Shown here piece after piece: positions 1 to 5,976 of a DNA stretch of 12,454 bases. The stretch comes from a candidate division LCP-89 bacterium. GTDB taxonomy: Bacteria > Electryoneota > B3-LCP. The notes below the pieces were generated by a model, which saw only the letters and a program-made list of their open reading frames with translations, did not search any database and was not told where the DNA came from. The position numbers and the translations under genes are program-made. The stretch is taken from the NCBI GenBank assembly GCA_025774735.1, contig JALGZU010000051.1:1-12454 (forward strand), read 5' to 3'. The number at the start of each line of letters is the position of its first letter. The first letter of the stretch is position 1.

Positions 1-366
1 CAGCTTGTTGGAGCGGGCTCCCCGGTCAACGATCACGTGCAGCGGCGTGCCCGTCGATCCGCTGGTGGATTCCCAAAAAACACCGAACTTGGCGGCGTTG
101 TCGGCGATCAATTCCCGCTGCCGTGTCCGAACCGGTTCCTTGTCCAGCAGCGGAATCCTGTGCAGGTCTTCCCGCCCCCGAAAACGGTTCGGATCCAAAC
201 CGGTCTCTCTGAAAAGATCACGGTAATAGGGCACCTGCCGGGCGGCGTGGCGGATCAGACGCCGGAGCATCTCATCCTGGTAAGCTCCTAACCGCTCCCG
301 GCTCCACCACTGGCTGCGGCGGTAAAAGTAATAACTCCTGGCTAAGCTCGGAATCAGGTCAAACAT
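1..366 (-). CDS. PaaK/CapK-like adenylate-forming enzyme (3'-truncated by window edge)
   Basis: An open frame starts at an ATG at 366-364 and runs without a stop to base 1, giving the first 122 residues. Residues 100-108 (STSGSTGTP) are the phosphate-binding loop of the ANL adenylate-forming superfamily. The preceding sequence, with HAARQVPYYRDLF near residue 45 and a following 'IPLLDKEPVR', matches the N-terminus of phenylacetate-CoA ligase-like proteins, including the CapK type found in capsule and O-antigen loci. Such enzymes activate a carboxylic acid with ATP, usually on to a CoA thioester. It is the last visible gene of the operon, 24 bases after the CitE-like gene, and no clear Shine-Dalgarno is seen. 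The C-terminal domain lies outside the window, so substrate and thioester-forming ability cannot be judged. The family call is good; the CapK subtype is inferred from context. Confidence 0.82.
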   Translation of the reverse strand, partial: MFDLIPSLARSYYFYRRSQWWSRERLGAYQDEMLRRLIRHAARQVPYYRDLFRETGLDPNRFRGREDLHRIPLLDKEPVRTRQRELIADNAAKFGVFWESTSGSTGTPLHVIVDRGARSNKL

Positions 367-390
367 GGCTTTTATCGTATAATAAAGTAC

Positions 391-1305
391 TCAGCTCTTC
401 CGGTAAAACTCCTTCAGGTTGCGGATGGTCTCAAATCGAGCTAAAGTCTTCTGAGCGGCCTTAACCGTCGGCGGAGATATGAATTTGCCGGCGGCGATAA
501 AGACGCCCCGTTCCGAGTTCTCGGCGCTTTCGGCCGCCTCGATCACCTCGCGGGCGGAGCGGATCTCCTCGTCCGATGGCGTGTAGATCTCGTTGATGGC
601 GAAAACTTGGCCTGGGTTCATGGCGCACATTCCCCCCATCCCCAGGTCACGGCCGGCCTCAGCGAAAACGCGGAGCCCTTCTGGATCCTTGACGCGGACA
701 TACGGTGTATCGACCGGCTCGATGCCCGCCGCCCTGGCGGCCAGCGCCACCTGCGCCCGCGGCACGATCAGAGCCATGTCACCGTCGCTGTGCCGCCCCT
801 GTAGGTCTGCCAAAAAATCCTCGCAACCGAAGATTAAACCCACCAGCCGTTGCGACGCTTTGGTGACGGCGCGGGCGTTCAGCACGGCCCGAACCGTTTC
901 AATGACCGGGATAAGCGAAAAATGACCCGCAGGTAAACCCAGATCCCGTTCGATCTGCTCCAGCTTCGAGTCGAGCCGCTCGATGTCCTCGGCGCAGTTC
1001 GCCCTCGGATAAACGATGCCGTTCAGCTCTCCGCAAGCAACTCCGGCGAGATCGCCACTCGTCAGGTTCGTCTCGAACGAGTTCACTCGAACGAAAACGG
1101 CTTTTTCCGAATAGAGCCCCTTTTCTAAAGCGTGGCGAACGGTCTCTCGAGCCGCCGCCTTCAAAACGGCCGGAACCGCGTCCTCCAGGTCCAGGACAAG
1201 ACAGTCCGCCTCCGTGCCCGCACTCTTCTTCATCATCCTCTCGGAATGACCCGGCACGAAGAGCACGGAACGCAGAACCCAGTCGCTCTGGTACGGTTTC
1301 GACAT
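391..1305 (-). CDS. CitE-like CoA-ester lyase (HpcH/HpaI aldolase family)
   Basis: This 304-residue protein has the usual length for the citrate lyase beta / malyl-CoA and citramalyl-CoA lyase family. These TIM-barrel enzymes cleave or form 3-hydroxyacyl-CoA esters with Mg2+. Visible family motifs are RSVLFVPG (12-19), LDLEDAV (38-44), the VRVN strand (72-75), IPVIETVRAVLNA (132-144, likely metal ligand E136) and FGCEDFLADL (159-168, likely metal ligand D163). The late motif, normally close to 'G-GK--IHP-QV', is changed to GGMCAMNPGQV (224-234), losing the Lys and His while keeping the following 'INEIYTPS'. It starts 9 bases after the MaoC-type gene stop, a pairing known from itaconate and mesaconate CoA pathways. 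Here it sits among glycan genes, so the acyl-CoA may feed a polysaccharide modification (inference). Family confident; substrate unknown. Confidence 0.9.
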   Translation of the reverse strand: MSKPYQSDWVLRSVLFVPGHSERMMKKSAGTEADCLVLDLEDAVPAVLKAAARETVRHALEKGLYSEKAVFVRVNSFETNLTSGDLAGVACGELNGIVYPRANCAEDIERLDSKLEQIERDLGLPAGHFSLIPVIETVRAVLNARAVTKASQRLVGLIFGCEDFLADLQGRHSDGDMALIVPRAQVALAARAAGIEPVDTPYVRVKDPEGLRVFAEAGRDLGMGGMCAMNPGQVFAINEIYTPSDEEIRSAREVIEAAESAENSERGVFIAAGKFISPPTVKAAQKTLARFETIRNLKEFYRKS

Positions 1306-1314
1306 ACTGAAAAC

Positions 1315-1788
1315 CTAAGATTGGTTCGGCAATTGCTTGGGAATCAGCACCTTGCGGCGCAGGATTAACACTTTTTCATCGTTCTGATTGAAGGCTTCCG
1401 TCTGCACGGTCACGATGCCGCGACCCGGCTTGCTTTTCGAAGCCCGGACGTCCAGCACCCGGCTGTGCGCTCGCAGGGTGTCGCCGACGAACACCGGGGC
1501 GTGGTGGACCACGTTTTCATACTCCAGGCTGGCGATGGACGCACCGGAAATGTCGGGGACCGTCATCCCGACGACCAGCCCGAGTACGTACGTCCCTGCG
1601 ACCACGATCCTCCCATGTTGCTGAGCTTTGGCGTACTCTTCATCGCTGTGCAGCGGATGGTGATTCATGGTCAACAGGCAGAAGAGGTTGTTGTCGCTCT
1701 CCGTCACAGTCTTGCGGGGCCAGTGATCGAACTCGCGCCCCACGGTAAAATCATCCAACGTGCGCTGATAGGGTTGATCGACAGTCAT
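1315..1788 (-). CDS. MaoC-type hot-dog hydratase/dehydratase
   Basis: This 157-residue single hot-dog-domain protein belongs to the MaoC / (R)-specific enoyl-CoA hydratase family, which adds or removes water on CoA thioesters. The hydratase motif is at residues 40-49 (TMNHHPLHSD), followed by the usual 'A-----GRIVVAGTY' segment (55-67) and 'APVFVGDTL' (97-105). The catalytic Asp of PhaJ-type hydratases is Asn42 here and the usual Asn is His44; His47 is kept. Related itaconyl- and mesaconyl-CoA hydratase groups also vary at this point, so activity is not excluded. The start overlaps the previous gene's stop (TAATG), with a strong AAGGAG Shine-Dalgarno 8 bases upstream, pointing to translational coupling. 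The CitE-like gene follows 9 bases later, so the two probably act on the same or consecutive CoA intermediates (inference). Confidence 0.88.
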   Translation of the reverse strand: MTVDQPYQRTLDDFTVGREFDHWPRKTVTESDNNLFCLLTMNHHPLHSDEEYAKAQQHGRIVVAGTYVLGLVVGMTVPDISGASIASLEYENVVHHAPVFVGDTLRAHSRVLDVRASKSKPGRGIVTVQTEAFNQNDEKVLILRRKVLIPKQLPNQS

Positions 1789-2468
1789 TATGTCAGCTCC
1801 TTCCCGGCACGGCGCATGAATGCCGCCGGAATGCCGGACCAGATCTCATCGGCTTCCATGTCGCTCAATAATACTCCGCCCATGGCCAGTGTGGAACGGT
1901 CTCCCAGGGTTAAATTCTCCCGCACCGAAGCGTTGATGCCGATGTGAACACCCTTACCCACCTTCGAATACGCTCCCAGGCAGCATTGCGCCGCGAAATG
2001 GCAGTAATCCCCGACCTCGCTGTTATGCCCGATGACCGCCCCGGTCATCACCAGGCAACTGCGCCCCAGGCGCGTGCCCGGCGAAACAGAGGCGTTAGGC
2101 ATGACGACGCTGCCCGGCCCGATCTCGACGTTTCCGGCGACGTAGGCTTTCGGGTGGATAAACGTCGCCAGCCTGTCATCCGGGATCTGCAGGCTTTCGA
2201 ACAGGGCGATTCTCATGTCCTGCCCGTCGATACGGTAGATCGTATAGATGAAGTGATATCCTTGATCTATGAACTGCTGGACGTCGCTGAGTTTACCTAA
2301 GACGGAGTGCCCTTCCAGATCCCCGCCCTTCGCCATACGGTCGTTGAGATACCCCTCAACGCTCCATTCGTCGTAACCCTGTACGGCGGCATCGTCAATG
2401 GCTGCCGCGACGACTGATCCGTTGCCCAACCCGCCGATGATGATGACCTTCTGGGGTGATGAGGCCAT
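1788..2468 (-). CDS. NeuD/PglD-like sugar O/N-acyltransferase (left-handed beta-helix)
   Basis: This 226-residue protein fits the sialic acid O-acetyltransferase NeuD / PglD family, which transfers acetyl or other acyl groups from CoA to nucleotide sugars. Residues 8-17 (VIIIGGLGNG) form the glycine-rich loop of the N-terminal Rossmann-like domain. From about residue 102 come hexapeptide repeats of the left-handed beta-helix: 'AYVAGNVEIGPGSVV', 'VSPGTRLGRSCLV', 'SKVGKGVHIGINASV'. The likely catalytic His is H148 in IGHNSEVGDYCHF, with H157 in the same segment; the usual partner 'HD' is 'HN' here. The end 'WSGIPAAFMRR' matches the family's 'V-G-PAK' close. The start overlaps the glycosyltransferase stop (TAATG) with a GGAAGGA Shine-Dalgarno just upstream. 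Next to acyl-CoA enzymes, the donor may be something other than acetyl-CoA (inference). Confidence 0.9.
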   Translation of the reverse strand: MASSPQKVIIIGGLGNGSVVAAAIDDAAVQGYDEWSVEGYLNDRMAKGGDLEGHSVLGKLSDVQQFIDQGYHFIYTIYRIDGQDMRIALFESLQIPDDRLATFIHPKAYVAGNVEIGPGSVVMPNASVSPGTRLGRSCLVMTGAVIGHNSEVGDYCHFAAQCCLGAYSKVGKGVHIGINASVRENLTLGDRSTLAMGGVLLSDMEADEIWSGIPAAFMRRAGKELT

Positions 2469-3427
2469 TAGTCCTTCCCGCCCTTTTCCTGGGAATAGAT
2501 TCGCTTGATGACGTATTTCGGGCGGTCCTTCGTCTCGATGTAGATCCGCCCCAGGTATTCGCCGATGATGCCGATGAAAATGAAGTTCATTCCCAGCAAG
2601 AACAGCAAGATGACGACGATCGATGTCCAGCCGGGAACGACCTTCATGAGAAACAGCTTCTGAATGACGAAGTACACGGCCAAAAGCACGCTAACGATCC
2701 CGAGAAAAACTCCCAGAACGCTCGAAAGGCGAATTGGTAGCAGAGAATAGGAGAAGATCCGGTCCAGCGACAGTTTCAGCATGCGCGGCACGGTATAACC
2801 GCTGGAACCGGCGTACCGTTCATCTCGCAAAAGGTCGACGACGGCGTAATCGTAACCCATCCAGCACAGCAGGCTCAACGACGTGGCGGTCTTCTCCGGA
2901 AAAGTCTTCAGCTCTTCGACCAATTCCCGCCTGAGTGCCCGGAAGGCGCGGGTGCGAGGGAGATGATACACGCTGGTGATTTTGTTGGCAACGGCGGTGA
3001 AGATCCGCGACACCACGATTCTAAAGGCGTTGTCTTTCCTGTCCGACCAGCGGGCAATGGCTGCGGGGACGTTCTCACGCTCCAGCGCCTCGATCAGCTT
3101 TCCGATATCCTCGGGGCGGTCCTGCAGGTCGGAATCCATCAGAATGATGACCTCACCGGAGGCCTGATCCAGCCCTGCGGCGATGGCGTTGGACTGCCCG
3201 AAGTTCCGGGTCAGCTGGATGATCCTGATACTATCGTGGGATCTCTGCAAGTCCACGAGAAGGTCGACCGAGCGGTCGCGACTGCCGTCGTCCACGAAGA
3301 TGATTTCATAGTGGGAGGATAGAACCGGCAGAACCGCCTGCAGGCGGCGGCATAATTCGGGAAGCGCCTCGGCATCGTTGAAGACGGGAATGACCACGGA
3401 CAAACTGGAATCAAACTGCGGAGTCAT
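2468..3427 (-). CDS. GT2 family glycosyltransferase with C-terminal membrane anchor (GtrB/ArnC/DPM1-like)
   Basis: From the ATG at 3427 the protein has 319 residues, typical of polyprenyl-phosphate sugar transferases. The GT-A domain shows VVIPVFND (11-18), VDDGS (45-49), LTRNFGQSNA (72-81) and the DSDLQDRPE metal/nucleotide motif (98-106). Two hydrophobic segments follow at about 232-256 and 266-288, then 'GEYLGRIYIETKDRP', the usual tail of the group. Such enzymes move a sugar from a nucleotide sugar to undecaprenyl phosphate at the inner membrane face. An in-frame TTG at 3436 would add three residues; I prefer the ATG, although no good ribosome site is seen for either. The usual 'DFRL' after the catalytic domain reads 'TRAFRAL' (159-165), losing the Asp, while 'RYAGSSGYT' (204-212) matches the family's R-G-SKY region. 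The gene follows the WbqC-like gene by 42 bases. Confidence 0.92.
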   Translation of the reverse strand: MTPQFDSSLSVVIPVFNDAEALPELCRRLQAVLPVLSSHYEIIFVDDGSRDRSVDLLVDLQRSHDSIRIIQLTRNFGQSNAIAAGLDQASGEVIILMDSDLQDRPEDIGKLIEALERENVPAAIARWSDRKDNAFRIVVSRIFTAVANKITSVYHLPRTRAFRALRRELVEELKTFPEKTATSLSLLCWMGYDYAVVDLLRDERYAGSSGYTVPRMLKLSLDRIFSYSLLPIRLSSVLGVFLGIVSVLLAVYFVIQKLFLMKVVPGWTSIVVILLFLLGMNFIFIGIIGEYLGRIYIETKDRPKYVIKRIYSQEKGGKD

Positions 3428-3469
3428 CGCTGCCAACCAAATAGAGGGAATAGTGACGATGAGAAGAAT

Positions 3470-4168
3470 CTAAACGGGAAAACTCTTCATGGTTTTCGGC
3501 GCATTCGAGCCGGTATTGAAAATCAGGTCGATGATGCTGACGTCGTGAACGAAAGGGGGGTAAAGCTGGCGGTATTCGGGATAGCCTGAATAATCCATAT
3601 ATTTCACCTGGATGCCGGCCTCACGAAAGCGCTCCTCCTGCAGGTAAGCCCTGGCGCTGGGTCCGGTGAGATAGGTATCCGCGCCAGCCTGTTGGCAGAG
3701 GTCAACCAGCCTCTCTGTCTTCCCCGGGACGAGTGTATAATCCGTCGAACTGGATAAAGTGGTATCGATGCCCAAAATAGCGCAGACGGCCCGGATGAAC
3801 CGGAGGTTGATCTGGCTGATGAAGGTCTCGTCACAATCCAAATACAACGATTCGAATAGATCTCTGTGGGATTTAAAAAAGTGGGCATTACAATAGCTTC
3901 TCTTGATCGTTTCCCAGTGTCTTCTTGACCATTCGGGATCGCTGACTTCGGTCTCCTTGATCGCCTGGTGAAACCTCCCCTTGACCTTGACCGGAATCGT
4001 AAGCCAGATCACCCCTTGCGGAGTTTTAATCCGGTTGCGGTTGATCCAGAACCTCTTAGTATATTGCGCATCGTCGAACAGAATGAATTCATTTACGCTG
4101 TTAAGGATGTCGAAATAGCCCTTCCAGGGTATATATAACGGTTGGACGATGGCAACGGTCTTGGTCAT
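3470..4168 (-). CDS. WbqC-like family protein
   Basis: This 232-residue protein has the WbqC family signature: the N-terminal 'VAIVQPLYIPWKGYFD' (5-20), then 'FILFDDAQYTKR' and 'INRNRIKTPQG' (about 28-52) and 'WLTIPV' (55-60). WbqC-like proteins occur in O-antigen and capsule loci; their biochemical role is not established to my knowledge, though the fold is often grouped with acyl- or aminotransfer reactions on sugars. No signal peptide or membrane segment is visible, so it should be cytoplasmic. The start is chosen because the conserved N-terminus begins at once; no Shine-Dalgarno is visible in the AT-rich 'TTAATAAACTTTTT' leader. It is the first gene of the operon, downstream of a sigma70-like promoter. 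Family call is strong, function unknown. Confidence 0.88.
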   Translation of the reverse strand: MTKTVAIVQPLYIPWKGYFDILNSVNEFILFDDAQYTKRFWINRNRIKTPQGVIWLTIPVKVKGRFHQAIKETEVSDPEWSRRHWETIKRSYCNAHFFKSHRDLFESLYLDCDETFISQINLRFIRAVCAILGIDTTLSSSTDYTLVPGKTERLVDLCQQAGADTYLTGPSARAYLQEERFREAGIQVKYMDYSGYPEYRQLYPPFVHDVSIIDLIFNTGSNAPKTMKSFPV

Positions 4169-4257
4169 AAAAAGTTTATTAATACAGACGAAAGGACGGC
4201 GGGAACGATCTCACCTGTTCTTAGTCGTCCCCGACATGTCAGTGAGTCCGGTTAATT

Positions 4258-4286
4258 AATTTAATCATTAGTATTGAAGATGTCAA
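4258..4286 (-). promoter_or_regulatory. Candidate sigma70-like promoter for the glycan operon
   Basis: On the minus strand a perfect TTGACA (4286-4281) is followed, after exactly 17 bases, by TAAATT (4263-4258), a 4/6 match to TATAAT. Transcription would start near 4251 and give a leader of about 83 bases before the WbqC-like ATG at 4168. The position, directly upstream of the first operon gene in an AT-rich gap, is right. Some FCB phyla use a different housekeeping promoter consensus, so this is a candidate only. Confidence 0.42.
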
Positions 4287-4368
4287 GAGCCAGAAACAAA
4301 ATAAAATAAATAAACGGGAAATTATGCCGGGAACCTGCCCGGATTCGTTGCCCAGGTATTGGGTTTTG

Positions 4369-4448
4369 GATATTCTCGCTCATCTCGATCACGGGAAAAC
4401 CACGCGCTGGTCAACGGGATGCTGCACTAGCCCAGTTTTTGGCCACAC
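4369..4448 (+). pseudogene. typA: Decayed N-terminal fragment of translation GTPase typA/bipA
   Basis: On the plus strand, 4369-4404 reads DILAHLDHGKTT, closely matching the P-loop region of TypA/BipA (usually IAIIAHVDHGKTT). Two bases later the frame shifts and 4407-4427 reads LVNGMLH, matching the next TypA residues (LVDGMLHQ). The following codon is TAG where TypA has Gln (CAG), and the next codons read P-S-F-W-P-H where TypA has S-G-(T/I)-F-R-A-H, mostly one base change each with one codon lost. TypA is normally about 600 residues; only about 27 codons are recognisable here, and nothing further matches on either side. The fragment lies head-to-head with the glycan operon in a non-coding gap. 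It is either a relic of an ancestral gene or a piece left by rearrangement. A functional reading as the 74-residue frame 4324-4548 is unlikely. Confidence 0.7.
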
Positions 4449-4460
4449 TGCTCCACGAGA

Positions 4461-4493
4461 AAAGAAGCCCATCCGAGATGGGCGTTCTTCTTT
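4461..4493 (-). terminator. Rho-independent terminator after the DUF362 gene
   Basis: A perfect 7-bp stem GCCCATC (4467-4473) / GATGGGC (4477-4483) with a CGA loop is extended by AAGAA/TTCTT pairing across one bulged base. Read on the minus strand, the stem is followed by CTTCTTTTCT, a T-rich run. It lies 21 bases beyond the stop of the DUF362 gene. The A-rich and T-rich flanks could let it act in both directions, but no gene converges from the other side. Confidence 0.8.
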
Positions 4494-4513
4494 GCGGGAT
4501 AAACCACCGCAGC

Positions 4514-5836
4514 CTATTTCATTAGCACCATTTTGCCAATGGCATTGAAGGAACCTGCAGTCAGGTTGTAGACGTAAATACCTGAGGCCAATCCCGATCC
4601 GTCGAAGGTGACCTTATGGATGCCCACATTTCGCCAACCGTTGACCAGCTCGGTTACCCTTCGGCCGGAAACGTCGTACACTGCAAGTTTGACCTTCGAT
4701 GCTTCTGGCAGAGAGAAGCTGATCGTCGTAGACTGATTAAAGGGATTGGGGTGGTTCTGGTTAAGTTCAAACCTGCGAGGTGCAGCAGCATTTTGATAAG
4801 TTATCTGGTTTTCTGAAGCCACCGACAGAGCAGAATTTATTTCAATAATTTCGACCTCAGTTAAATCCGCCGTTCCCAAACCGAGCTCTTCCGCTCGTTC
4901 CAGGATTGGCTGAATCCATGCAGGATCAAAGGTTTCATCAATCTCATCCATGAGTTGTGCGCAATAGGCCTCGGCGGCTACAATATCCCCGCAAATCACG
5001 ATCTTATTCAATTCTCTGACTACACCTCCCACGGACCGATACGGGCCGGTAACCGCCATGATAGAGCGAGCATCAACAATCGTTAATTCCGGGTTTATCA
5101 CCCCGGCAGTTTCAGCAATCGCTTGTAGAAACTCATCTGTGAGAGAATCAAATCCATGAAGGTATGCTCTGGTGTCGCTGGTGCGCGGGCCTGAAACGGT
5201 CCCCACGTGATTTTTAATGGCACAGGTTAAGAAGGCGGATTCATGCCGTTTGAGATTGCAGAAATTAATTATTATGGGGGCATCGTAAACATCGCTATAG
5301 ACCACGAAGTCGGGCCACGCATGTCTCATGACATAACAGGTGTCTGAAAAAGCAACCAATTCCGCGCCGGCCTGGGTAATTACAGGTTCCAATCCCAGCT
5401 GCTGATAAATAACCGAAGGATCGTAACCGCCTGTGTCGCCCACTTTGATCAATCCGGACGAGACTGCCTGAACCGCCGTGATTGTGGCTACAATAGAATC
5501 AATATCGGAGATCGTGGGGTACTGTTCATAAGATATGACCAGGTTCGGTTTAATTAGAACGTCCTGATTATCATCGATGAGTCGTCCCAATCCGCTGAGC
5601 TCGGCAAGCCCGGCGGCGAGCATAGTTTGAAAATCCGTTCCATTTACGCAGACAAGAATCGGCTGTCCGGCAAGATTTACGAATGGATTGGGCACTCTAA
5701 CTCTTGGATTTGATCTCGGTGCCACCGACCAAAACGGCTTCATAAAGGGACTCAAAGCCGACATCGAAGCGGTGGAGACTGTACTTTTTAGAAGTCCCGC
5801 GAGAAAATCACGCCGAGAAATAAACCTCTTAAACAT
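4514..5836 (-). CDS. DUF362 domain protein with Tat-like signal and T9SS type A sorting domain
   Basis: This 440-residue protein has three parts. Residues 6-14 (ISRRDFLAG) form a twin-arginine motif before a moderately hydrophobic stretch up to about residue 40, suggesting Tat export. Residues about 58-335 match DUF362: 'VLIKPNLV' (93-100), 'VGDTGGYDP' (132-140), 'INFCNLKRHESAFLTCAIKN' (190-209) and 'VICGDIVAAEAYC' (280-292). Residues 362-440 are a C-terminal T9SS-type domain, from HPNPFN through YDVSGR to GKMVLMK. DUF362 function is uncertain; some members bind iron-sulfur clusters. Cysteines lie at 63, 167, 193, 205, 282 and 292, with no ferredoxin-type CxxC cluster. It lacks the shared module present in the four upstream proteins. 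A gap of 140 bases precedes it, where I see no convincing promoter, and a strong terminator follows it. Confidence 0.85.
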   Translation of the reverse strand: MFKRFISRRDFLAGLLKSTVSTASMSALSPFMKPFWSVAPRSNPRVRVPNPFVNLAGQPILVCVNGTDFQTMLAAGLAELSGLGRLIDDNQDVLIKPNLVISYEQYPTISDIDSIVATITAVQAVSSGLIKVGDTGGYDPSVIYQQLGLEPVITQAGAELVAFSDTCYVMRHAWPDFVVYSDVYDAPIIINFCNLKRHESAFLTCAIKNHVGTVSGPRTSDTRAYLHGFDSLTDEFLQAIAETAGVINPELTIVDARSIMAVTGPYRSVGGVVRELNKIVICGDIVAAEAYCAQLMDEIDETFDPAWIQPILERAEELGLGTADLTEVEIIEINSALSVASENQITYQNAAAPRRFELNQNHPNPFNQSTTISFSLPEASKVKLAVYDVSGRRVTELVNGWRNVGIHKVTFDGSGLASGIYVYNLTAGSFNAIGKMVLMK

Positions 5837-5976
5837 GTGTGTACCAATTTTTAAATATATCTTCTCGTGTGGGATTGACAGGATTTAGTTCATTACATCA
5901 TTCGATACTCTATTACTGTCGTAGTTTTTGTCCAATAATGCATGGAATCGTCAAACTAAGAGAGTAAAGTTTGCTC

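Larger units (their letters stand above)
4169..4513. other. 345-base gap without an intact gene
   Basis: This intergenic stretch holds a minus-strand sigma70-like promoter (4258-4286), a small CCGGG/CCCGG hairpin (4327-4342), the typA-like fragment (4369-4448) and a terminator hairpin (4461-4493). The part from 4169 to about 4325 is AT-rich with stops in all frames, and I see no RNA gene in it. It separates the cytoplasmic glycan operon from the secreted-protein array, so each group is probably its own transcription unit. Confidence 0.7.

Noticed and set aside
593..925. Plus-strand frames antisense to the CitE-like, MaoC-like and acyltransferase genes
   Set aside because: They lack recognisable domains and ribosome sites and lie wholly opposite genes with clear family motifs.
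4324..4548. A 74-codon plus-strand frame containing HLDHGKTT, possibly a small GTP-binding protein
   Set aside because: The TypA similarity crosses into another frame at 4405-4407 and meets a stop at 4428-4430. The rest of the frame runs through a terminator and antisense to the DUF362 tail, so it is a remnant and not a gene.
5875..5909. Plus-strand TTGACA at 5875-5880 as a promoter
   Set aside because: The only -10-like hexamer (GATACT, 5904-5909) is 23 bases away, and there is no plus-strand gene downstream.
5952..5973. CAAACT/AGTTTG inverted repeat after the copy-2 propeller gene as a terminator
   Set aside because: It has only a 6-bp AT-rich stem with a 10-base loop and no T-run on the minus strand.
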